Below, piece after piece: positions 43,796-52,710 of a DNA stretch of 64,000 nt (positions are counted from its first letter, which is position 1; the number at the start of each line of letters is the position of its first letter). Source of the DNA: Dactylorhiza incarnata (lineage: Eukaryota; Streptophyta; Magnoliopsida; Asparagales; Orchidaceae); NCBI GenBank assembly GCA_033032865.1, contig JAWHQI010000756.1, positions 1 through 64,000 on the forward strand, read 5' to 3'. Below the pieces are notes generated by a model. It ran no database searches and was not told where the DNA came from. It saw only the letters and a list, made by a program, of their open reading frames with translations. Position numbers and translations under genes: made by a program.

Positions 43796-44345
43796 TCCCT
43801 TATTTCTAAAAACTCTGGGCAGGTGGCCGTTGCGTGACCTTCCTTCTGGTGGAAGTCACGGTAGGGCAACGCCACCCCCCTCCTGTCGGCCTCCGCGACC
43901 CTGTTCCTTCTCCTAGCTTCGGCTCCTCCTGCTCCTTCTCCTACTCCTCTTCCTCCTCTTCTTAGTCTCCCTCGCCCAATCGTCATTGCTTGCTGAGGCG
44001 GGGGAGGGAGTGGCCTTGGGCCCTGCCTCCACCCTAGCTGATGGGGTCTCCCCTGACCTCCTTGGAAGTTCCCTCTCCTTGGGCGAAGCCTCTTCCCGGG
44101 CCCTGCATACCCCCTCCCTATTGCCTCCACCCCAACTCCGGGGCCCTCGACTCTTCTCTTCTCCTAACCTCCTGCTGCCTGACCTCTGGTTCACTCAGCT
44201 TTGCCAGCCTTCTTGTGAACTCCGGGTTGGCCGCCTCCCCCTCTATCTCCTCTGACGCCCGCTCCATCAGCTCTTCGAAGGACATGGGTGTCTTTCGCTT
44301 CAGGTTCATCTTGAAGAACCCCTCCCGCAGCCCTACCAAAAAACC
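43796..44345 (-). pseudogene. Tat gag fragment, upstream half
   Basis: The minus strand reads GLREGFFKMNLKRKTPMSFE, ELMERASEEIEGEAANPEFT, a basic/Arg-rich segment and YRDFHQKEGHATATCPEFLE at the zinc knuckle, where the usual first Cys is Arg. Frameshifts separate parts. With 37956-38156 this makes about 750 bp of gag and nothing else of the element. Confidence 0.9.
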
Positions 44346-46842
44346 TGTGTTTAATTGTGTTTAATTACAGAAAATTTGTTGTCCAACCTGTGTTACCAAA
44401 AAACCTGTGTTTAATTACAGAAAATTTGTTGAAGTTCCTTTTGATTTGATAAAAATTGTTTGAGTTTTTTCTTCACGTGAGAAATTTCATGTGTTATTTG
44501 CTATTTCAATTTTCAAAGGCTATATCAAATTTATGAAAGCACTACCTCTTTCAATTTCTTTTTAGTATTTACCTCTCAAGATTGATGAAATCACTGCCTC
44601 TTCGATGAACGAAAGAGTATTATTAATTGAAGTAGTTGTTCAGTAGGGAACTGGAATTCCATAGCCAACAGAGGTCTGTAAACTGGTAGTTGTTGTTCGC
44701 AAGCAAGCGGGGCAACTCAATCATGAGCCCAATAGATTACTGACAGAAATTTGTGATGTTCATTTTTAGTTCACCCTTTGCACAATAGATTACTGACAGA
44801 AATTTATGGAGTTAATTTGTAGCTCACCCTTTGCACAATACATTAATTACAGAAAAAATGTTGAAGTTCCTTTAGATTTTAGATTTTTTGTTTCACTTTT
44901 TTGTTCCGGTGAGAAAAATTGTATGAGTTTTTTGTTCCGGTGAGAAAAATTATTGAAGTTTTTTGTTTGAGTTTTTTGTTCTGGTAAGTATTTTGTTTGA
45001 GTTTTTTGTTAAGGTGATTTTTTTCTTTCACTTTTTTGTTCGGCTGAGAAAAACTGTTTGAGTTTTTGCTCAAGTCAGAAATATTGTTCAGTTTTTTGCC
45101 CAGGTCAAATACTATCAACATCTAAATGTTGATAGTATTTGCTCAAAAAATGGAATGGAGTATTTGCAAATACTATCAACATTCGATACACATGGAGTTG
45201 CATCTAAATGGAAAGGAGTATTTTTAACTATCTAAATGTTGATAGTATTTGCGCAAATAAACTCCATTCCTATTAAACTGCAGTTAATATAATGAGTCTA
45301 TTTGCACATTATGAAGTTCCTTTAGTTTTTTGTTTCACAAACTTTGGTTTGAGTTTTTTTTCAGCTGAGTTTTTTTTTTTTCTTTCAGTTTTGCCAATTA
45401 CAGTTTATGTGCCAATTAAATACAAAGAATATATTAAGCAGCATTGCTGCTAAGAAGTAAATAAAGACAACTAATTTGGTTGGAAACAACGCTCATTGGC
45501 TGGGCTTCCCAATTTCATAGAAGAGATTGGACAATTGAGCTTTATATTTCACTTGCTACAGTGTCTGTCCGTAAAAAACCAATTTCTACGGTTGTTTAAT
45601 AAATTCTTCTCGCTGTGCTATTCTCCTCCAAAAATATCGTAGCTTCCAGCCGCTTATTTCTATTATGTTCTGCTCTGTTTCACAATTCACACCTACATTC
45701 TGAGTCACACTCTACTTGAAGCTGCTTTTTATATGTTATACTGCTATAGGATAATGCCCTCCATATTTGTTCAATGTTATACCGATGAATAAAATAAATG
45801 TGTAAATTCATCACACTAACCTTTCATTATTTTTGGAGTTATATTGAAGTATCATTGAATTGAATGGATTACATTTACAGATCATGGTTTCTTAAGTTCA
45901 ACTCAAGAGCAGTTTTTTTTTTTACTTCAGTCTCGGTCAATTTGTTAAAGTTATCATTATTAGCTTGATTATTGTAACGGTCTCCCCAGCACACAGCTTG
46001 CAAGGACGACCGACGGCACCCCCAGCATCCAGCTCGAAAGGGTTCAGCCTAACCAAATGGGCTGCATCCCATGCACCCCAACCCCTCTCCATCTACAGGC
46101 GGGTTGTTGGTGGCCACAGCCTCCCTTTTGTGGCAAATTTTGTACCTGTTACTATGTTGATATTGTTGAGGAATAAGCTGGTTCTATTTTTCTACCATCG
46201 TTGCTACATTTGACACTGAATCTCTTATTCTTCTATATATTTACTCTGGATGATTCCAATTTCAGGATCTCACCTATTAGTTTGCAAAATTACAGGTTCA
46301 CCCCTCTATCTTTTGAAATTATAAAGATTGCATATGTCACACATTTCTGAGGTTCACCCCTCTATTTGTTTTCTTAGGTGGCATTTTATTCTTATAAGAG
46401 GCATACTAACTGTGGACTAGGGTGTTCATCATTGCAACTCTTATTGTTTAAATTTTAAAATGTATATCTCCATGCACTTGATAAATTATTGGATGTTCCA
46501 AAAATTTGATGCTTTCTGACATACTTGGTAGGTGCAACACCCCATATGCTTATTGCTGCTGGAAGTGCAGATGTTCAGGTTCTTAGATGAAGAAATATGT
46601 GCTCTTCTAACAACAATAGAGGGCTTTGAAGTTTGAACATTCTTATATATATTTCAATATATTGAAAGTTGTAACAGAGCCAGAGAGGGTGTGATTTTTT
46701 AGTTACAATTTATCCTCAGTCGTACACGTGTATATGTGTGTGTGCAGATGTGCATGAGCGCACACATGCGCGTATGTATGGTATATTATTATATGCTTTT
46801 ATCATCAAAACATATTTAAATTATATTATTATATGGTTTTTT
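44346..46842. other. AT-rich non-coding stretch with short duplications
   Basis: Tandem or scattered direct repeats: GTGTTTAATTACAGAAAATT at 44351 and 44408, CACAATAGATTACTGACAGA at about 44730-44790, and many TTTTTTGTT(C/T)-GGTGAGAAAAA units at 44880-45110. A small foldback lies at 45104-45270. No IF-2 GTPase exon was recognised here. Confidence 0.6.
45152..45270. mobile_element. Foldback/MITE-like element, ~35-bp terminal inverted repeats
   Basis: GGAATGGAGTATTTGCAAAT then ACTATCAACATT at the left mirrors AATGTTGATAGT then ATTTGCGCAAATAAACTCCA TTCC at the right. A partial palindromic copy (CAAATACTATCAACAT ctaa ATGTTGATAGTATTTG) lies just before at 45105-45140. Target duplication is not clear. 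Confidence 0.7.
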
Positions 46843-46986
46843 GTAAATGTTCTCCATGTTGGTGTTGGGCCCATTTCTCAGTCGGACGTTGACTTAACTC
46901 AGGCTTGTGGGGCATGCATAGTTGGTTTCAGTATTCACAGTCCCCCGAGTTCCATTACTTTGGCAGCAACTCAAGCCAATATTAAG
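46843..46986 (+). CDS. Exon: IF-2 domain III end
   Basis: The frame reads VNVLHVGVGPISQSDVDLTQ, ACGACIVGFSIHSPPSSITL and AATQANIK, then a donor AAG|GTAAAC. This is the IF-2 middle domain of bacterial/organellar IF-2 just before domain IV. The usual preceding residues are not encoded upstream and no AG acceptor abuts the frame (upstream is TATATGGTTTTTT), so the 5' edge of this exon seems lost. Confidence 0.85.
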
Positions 46987-47057
46987 GTAAACCATGCGAG
47001 CTATATATAATTTTTCCATTGATTAAACTGTCATATAAATATATATTTGCTGTTCAG

Positions 47058-47522
47058 ATTTTTCTGCATGGGGTAATATACCATCTGCTGGAGGAAATTG
47101 GAAACTATATCGTAGAGAAGGCGCCGGGCATGGTTGATACCCAGGTCGCTGGAGAAGGCGAGGTCCTCAGCATCTTCGAAGTAAAAGGCCGAAGTAAATC
47201 TAAAGGCCCTGATGTGAAGATTGCTGGATGCCGAATCCTCGACGGTCATTTCTCCAGGTCTTCGAGATGGAAAGTTTTGAGGAGCGGTGAGGTTGTGTTC
47301 GAGGGTTCATGTGTCTCGCTAAAACGAGAAAAGAACGACGTGGATTTCATTGAAGGCAAGGGTAGTGAGTGCGGACTTGTTCTCGACTGCGACGACTATA
47401 AGGTCGGAGACGTCGTCCAGTGTTTGGAAGAGGTGAAGAGGAAGCCAAGTTTGAGTCATCCGCGAATGGAGCGGTTCGCATCGTGTGTTGATGGGTTCTT
47501 CTCGATGGACGCTATAAATTAA
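47058..47522 (+). CDS. Last exon: IF-2 domain IV (C-terminal)
   Basis: After TTGCTGTTCAG, in phase with the previous exon, it encodes IFLHGVIYHLLEEIGNYIVE KAPG..., VAGEGEVLSIFEVKGRSKSK, IAGCRILDGHF, LRSGEVVFEGSCVSLKREK and the end ...MDAIN, stop TAA 47520-47522. This is the beta-barrel domain IV that binds the formyl-Met-tRNA end. The frame is clean and full length compared with plant organellar IF-2, so this end has been under constraint until recently. Confidence 0.88.
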   Translation: MFLHGVIYHLLEEIGNYIVEKAPGMVDTQVAGEGEVLSIFEVKGRSKSKGPDVKIAGCRILDGHFSRSSRWKVLRSGEVVFEGSCVSLKREKNDVDFIEGKGSECGLVLDCDDYKVGDVVQCLEEVKRKPSLSHPRMERFASCVDGFFSMDAIN

Positions 47523-47752
47523 CCTTAGAGAACTTCTACTTATTTGTATAGCATATGTCGAGGACATGGAATTTGTTAGGCTGGATAGATTAAGGGTGTG
47601 TTTGGCAGGGTTTTTTTGCTCGTCCAGCGGCCATAAACAGCTTAAATTTTTTTTAAAACTTTCTCAGTGGCATGCAATTTGTACCGCAAAAGTCACCTAA
47701 AAAATTACAGCATCACACCGCCAAAAAAAAAACAAGTCATTACTAATAGTAA
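47523..47752 (+). other. IF-2 3' flank, no gene
   Basis: AT-rich 3' untranslated/flanking sequence. A MITE-like start GGGTGTGTTTGGCAGGG at about 47596 has no partner end. Confidence 0.5.
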
Positions 47753-47955
47753 AGGTTCATTTGGAGCGGGGTTTTGGCCAGGCGTTTGGGGCAAACGCCG
47801 CCGGACTGCAGGTAAACAAACGCCCTCCGGCGGCGTTCGCTCCGGCTGGACCCGCCGCGCCCTGAAAAACGGGGCAAAAAGCGATCCCCCCTCTGGTTCA
47901 AATGCTGCAGGTGGAGCCGCCGCTAGCTCCCGCCACCGCCAAATCAAACGAAGAC
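47753..47955. mobile_element. Tourist-like MITE, copy 5 (inner-inverted type), TSD TAA
   Basis: AGGTTCATTTGGAGCGGG... to ...CCAAATCAAACGAAGAC with TAA on both sides (47750-47752, 47956-47958). The core GCAAACGCCGCCGG...CCGGCGGCGTT is shared with the copy at 48543 in the opposite orientation. Confidence 0.7.
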
Positions 47956-48542
47956 TAAGTCAATCAATCCTACATGCATTGAAGGCATAAGAAAAGTCAA
48001 TCAATACTACATGAATTCTCCACAAAGATTTGAAGAAAGATTAAAGCTTCTTAGCTCTCTTTGGCTTTTGGAGAGAATTAGATTAGTCCATAATCAGCCT
48101 TTTATTGCTATATTGATAAAAAAAAATTATAAAGTTTGACAATTTGATTACTTTATTAGGAAGCTGTTCAAGTTAGATCTGATTGTCAATGTTCTCCTTA
48201 ATTTGATCTTCTTCTCTCATAAAATTCTGTCAAGCATTTGCATCATAAGTTATTTTTAAAACCATCAGTAAATACAAATTTTGCATTTCAATTCCAGTAT
48301 ATACTAACTAGTTTGTTCTAAAAGAAAATTAAACTACATCAATATTAGGGTTGAACGAGATTAATTGCAAAATTGATTCATAAGCAGTGTTATAATTGCA
48401 AATCACCATTGGTTTTTTCAAAAAATAATTGAAATAAAAATCATTACAGAAATAATCACGGCTGGTTGTTGAGCATAGACGAAATTTTTTTATTACAAAA
48501 ATAAAATCCTAATTCCCGATCGATCGATAAGTACGACACTTA

Positions 48543-48826
48543 GGCTTCGTTTGACACGGCTTATTTGCTCCGGTTTGATCAAAAGCATCATTATCATAGA
48601 ATGTATGTTTGGCAAGACAGGTTATGGCCGCTACATAAGAAAATGAACTAGTTTTGAGCATAAAATACATGGAATTTTTTAGGTGGGGGTCGAAACGGAG
48701 CGGATCGGGGTCGTTTCCTCCTTGCTGTGGGTGCAAACGGAGCAAACGCCGCCGGCGCCCGTTTGTTTACCGTCCGGCGGCGTTTGCTCCAAACGAAAGT
48801 GGCGAAACGCCGAACCAAATAAAGCC
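48543..48826. mobile_element. Tourist-like MITE, copy 6, TSD TTA
   Basis: GGCTTCGTTTGACACGG... to ...CGAACCAAATAAAGCC, flanked by TTA (48540-48542, 48827-48829). It holds an inner perfect inverted repeat GCAAACGCCGCCGG/CCGGCGGCGTTTGC near 48743-48788. Confidence 0.85.
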
Positions 48827-48829
48827 TTA

Positions 48830-50230
48830 GAGCTCAGAATCATATCCTTATCCTTTTTCTTTCTGTATTGAATTTTTTGTTGAATCAGTTTAGAACAGTC
48901 AATTTCATACAAAGAGACTACTTGATCAATAATAGGGTCAATCAAAATTCAGTATGTGAATCAGTTTAGAGTATGATTCATGAATAGAATCATTTCGTCA
49001 ATGACATGAATTCGAGATGTTACATCGCAAAACAATGAAAGAAAGAGGAGTCCCAAAAAGCGGAAGAAGTGAAAAGGAGCTGAGCCGCGAAGATCTTATC
49101 GAAGCGTAGCGATGCGAACAAGTTGAGTCGAATGGCGAACAGTCCGAAGGATAGACTCCATTGGCATGGCGGTAGCGGTTGTGTTTATGAACTGGCGTTC
49201 AATTTTATGTTCAGAAGTAGTCTTCTTTTCTTGGTGCAAAAATGTTGTGCCAAAGGCAGCTATACTGGTACTCACGGCGACATGTAGTCATCTTAACGAT
49301 GTCGTCATCAACATCTTGTCGACTTGAGGTCTTCTCGTCGATATCGTCGTGAGCATCCTGACCTATCGTGGATATCGTCGGGATCATCCAAATGATAAGG
49401 AACACTTCAGCTGCAAACTGTCTCTATGAGATCTGTCTTAGTGTTCTCGACGACGGGGCCTCTTTATGACTATGTCGTCGACTTAGCGGGATACTTAACT
49501 CAAGTCTTTTGAAGAGCTTCATCATGATAGACATCACAACGATATCGTCGTGTGATACTTGTTGGCACAATGATAATGTGACTTAGTTGATTCTTCTTGT
49601 TCTCATAACGATATCGCCGTGTGTACTCTGTTGACACAACGATATCGTGACTTGGTTGATTCTTGTTCTCACAACGATATCGTCGCGTGTATTTTGTTGA
49701 CACAACGATATCGTCGTGTTATCCTTTTTGTCATGACGATTAATGACTTGTTCTTCTGCTGATCTCTACGAGTAGTCTCAATAATATCTACATACTTATT
49801 CAATGATATGTCCAGTCCTTCTCAACGATTTTGGACTTAGAGAGATTAGAGAAGTACTGAACATACCGTCTATACTATTTCAAAGATACAAGCACCATTA
49901 CGATGATACGTCCAGTCCTTCTTAATGATTCTGGACTTAGAGGGATTAGAGAGGTACTGGACATTCAGTCTATTATTTGCAGTCATAGATAAGATGTCTT
50001 TGCTTGATCCTTATGCATTATGTATAGTGTGTAAGATATTCTAACCTACTTATGTCACATCAAATACAAATTGTACTTATCATTGATTTCAACATATAGT
50101 AAGATTATTTCAGCTTAGTTTAAATGATATGAGGTGGCAACAGTGTAAGAGACAAAGTAAAAAACATCATTTCATTGAGAATTTATAAATAGTGAAATAC
50201 ATTTTGAAATTTCCAGCAGTTCTACATTTG
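48830..50230. other. No gene; palindromic and duplicated repeats
   Basis: A MITE remnant lies at about 49150-49260. From 49530 to 49710 the 10-bp palindrome ACGATATCGT or close variants recurs about every 35-65 bases. A block starting TGTCCAGTCCTTCT is duplicated at 49809 and about 49916, with GGACTTAGAG following in each. Confidence 0.6.
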
Positions 50231-51996
50231 CCCAAAATGAACCAACCATCTATGTTTCTGGTTCCCTTAGAACTATTTCACTCCTTGCTTTCTTGACATC
50301 AGCCTCCTGTTTCTTTTTAGATTGCCTAGTGAAGTATTCATTTGGCTTATGATGATATTTGAGGGGCTCGTGAGCATCTGCTGGGATTCTTCCTGCTTGC
50401 TTGTCTCTTTTGTGGCTTCTTCTTAGTTCTTCTTGATTTTCATATTTGGTCCATTCTTGGGAGCTATACAATTTGTATCTTTCACCTTTATTTATTTTGA
50501 TGTGCTCTCATGCATTTAATATAATTTCTCTGAATTTGGGACTCCATTTCTCATAGTCATCCTTCTTCTCCATTTCTTCACTGTATATTTTCTTTCTCAG
50601 CTTTACCTCATCTTCCTTTGTTATCTCCTTTACTTTGATGAGCAGCAGTAGTAGAAGTATCAGCAAGTGGATCAGCAGGCTCATCATAGAAGATAGGAGG
50701 GAGATTCATTGTTTCCCTAATTGTATTGAAGGTCCAGATGGCATGCTCACCACTGGCCTTTATCATAGATCTCTCCCCCTTTATGACTTCTTCTGATATG
50801 TCCCTTTGGAGTCTCCCCTGAAGATTCAGAATCTTATCTTTTAGCATGTGAATTCCTTTTTCCAGATGATTCTTGGTTTGGAGTAGATGACTGTCCAACT
50901 CCTGAGTGCAGAGATCTAGCTTTTCCTGAATGATTACTTTGTGCTCAGCCATTTGCCTGGTGGTAGCTATATTGGCCTTTTCCAGATTGTCAGAAGTTAC
51001 AACCTAATTTTCAATGACATCAGCTAGACCCTTATGAGTGAGTTCTAGTTGTACGACAACGTTCTCTTGCAGACTCTTCATATCATTTCTCAAACTGGTA
51101 GTCTCACTTGACAGATCTCTTCTTATATCATTGACGGCAGTGTCAACATAACTTTCAATTTTGATTCTTTGCTCTTCCAAGAGCATCCTTATTTGGAGCA
51201 GCAATGAGGAGTCCTCTAGCCTTTATTTTGGAGAAGAGCTGGGCTTTTCAGGTTCTCCTTCAGCTACTTCTTTATTACAATAGAGAGGTAGTCATCCATT
51301 CCTTCAGCCTCATCAAACATAGGAGGAGGAGATCTTCTGAAGGAAGATTGTTTCACTTCATCCTCATGCATATTTGACTCTTCAACATTTAGCAGATCTC
51401 TGCTTATCTCATCAGCATGATCTTCTTGATTTGCTTCCTGTTGAACTCCACTTGGACTGCTAATCCAGGAAGGACCGCATCCTCAGCCATGGTGATCCAG
51501 TTGATCACATCTTCTACATGAGTAGGGAGTTCAGTGTCATGCTCCCCCTCAGTTTCAGCATTCCCTTGATCTGTTCCTATAGTGGTCCTGGACCCCATGC
51601 TCAGTGCTGAAGTCTGAAGAGAAACATTTCTCTGCTCCACATTCTCCTCAGAGCTTGATAGATCTGGATTGTGTATAGGCTCACTCTCTGCAGAAGAGCT
51701 TTCTTCCTCACTATCCACATCCTTTGCAGCCTTTATCCCCTTGAGAGACTTTGTCAGAACCATCTCCCACCTTTCAAGTATCTTTATATCCATCCTTCTC
51801 ATGTGATGGATTTTTACTCCTAGTTTCTTATTGAAGTTTTCAGGATATTATAGTTGCAGGTAAAGGGATAGAATTCTGCCAAGATTGGGCACCTGAAAGC
51901 TTTCTTGTATTCTCTTCAAGATTATCGGAGCCCGATCTGTTTTCTTGCTTAGGATAATCCTTGCCATTATGTCAAACATTGGTTTGGATATCCTGC
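50230..51996 (-). pseudogene. Coiled-coil ORF of a plant transposon, unassigned
   Basis: The minus strand carries blocks in order: KPMFDIMARIILSKKTDRAP, MRRMDIKILERWEMVLTKSL, an acidic Ser-rich part (DSEEESSSAESEP), DVINWITMAEDAVLPGLAV, two coiled coils (DIRRDLSSETTSLRNDMKSL; EKLDLCTQELDSHLLQTKNH), and a charged tail (NEYFTRQSKKKQEADVKKAR). Stops and frameshifts lie between. It looks like the extra or env-like ORFs of plant LTR elements, but I cannot name the family. The Tat-2 LTR interrupts it at 51996. Confidence 0.5.
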
Positions 51997-52653
51997 TATA
52001 CAATCCCGGTGTTCGCCAAGGATGCGAAGGTGTTTTCAGGCATCAACTACGCAATCCCAGATGGAGCTCGCGCGAGGCGAGCGAGCGAGCGAGCGAGCGA
52101 GCCGGGCTCTGCGAGCCAGGTTCTCGGCAGTTGATCGCGGGAAGGAAGGCAAGCCAGGCTCTCGCGAGTTGCTTGCGGCGAGCCAGGGCGCTCGCCCAGT
52201 AAGGGTTCAGGGGGTTTTACCTGGAATCCCTGGTCGGTCTGCAATTAGCCTCTCCAAACAATGAGGTTGGCTGTTGGCAGACCATTTTGGGCTGCATTTA
52301 GTAAAGGTGTAAGGCGAAATCTCGCTATTGGCAGACCACAAGTAAAAACTATTTATAGACCTTGAAGGGCACCTTTGGAGAGGATTCCAATCTCAGTACT
52401 CTGAGCTTCCTCCTCCTTAGGTTACCTTGGCTTAGCTCTCAGGCTCTCCAAGGTGCCCAGTCTCAGCATTGGCTTGGGAGGGGAAGCACTCTAAAGATCT
52501 TCCGGGTGTGTGGTGGGTCCTCCTCGCTGAGTCTAAGGGTCAGTGTCTAGCTCTAAGGCTTCGGTCTGTCCCCTCCTAGGGATCAATAAACACTAGCTGC
52601 CCCCCTCGTTTGGGGGCCCGAACTCCTCAAGAGACCAAATATTGGTTTCAACA
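51997..52653 (+). repeat. Tat-2 5' LTR (657 bp)
   Basis: Starts TATACAATCCC (TG changed to TA; the 3' copy starts TGTACAACCC) and ends GGTTTCAACA. U3 is rich in GCGAG words including a (GCGA)n run. TATTTATAG lies near 52348. R-U5 (CTCAGCATTGGCTTGGGAGG, GATCTTCCGGGT) matches Tat-1, while U3 does not. Confidence 0.9.
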
Positions 52654-52657
52654 TTTT

Positions 52658-52674
52658 TGGTGCGGTGAGCGTGG
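52658..52674 (+). promoter_or_regulatory. Presumed Tat-2 primer-binding site
   Basis: TTGGTGCGGTGAGCGTGG just after the LTR, one base different from Tat-1; tRNA not identified. Confidence 0.65.
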
Positions 52675-52710
52675 AGTGCAGCTAGTACAAGAAAATCATA
52701 AGGAAGCGGC

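Noticed and set aside
46533..46592. Ankyrin-like words (GATPHMLIAAGSADVQVL) upstream of the IF-2 exon
   Set aside because: Too short and followed at once by a stop; could be chance, so not annotated.
7784..46842. Search by eye for IF-2 GTPase motifs (GHVDHGKT, DTPGH, NKCD)
   Set aside because: None seen on the plus strand. Eye search can miss diverged or short exons, so absence is reported only as not recognised.
47591..47752. Possible extra MITE starting GGGTGTGTTTGGCAGGG with TAA in front
   Set aside because: No inverse end next to the following TAA; only the neighbouring 47753-47955 element has paired ends.
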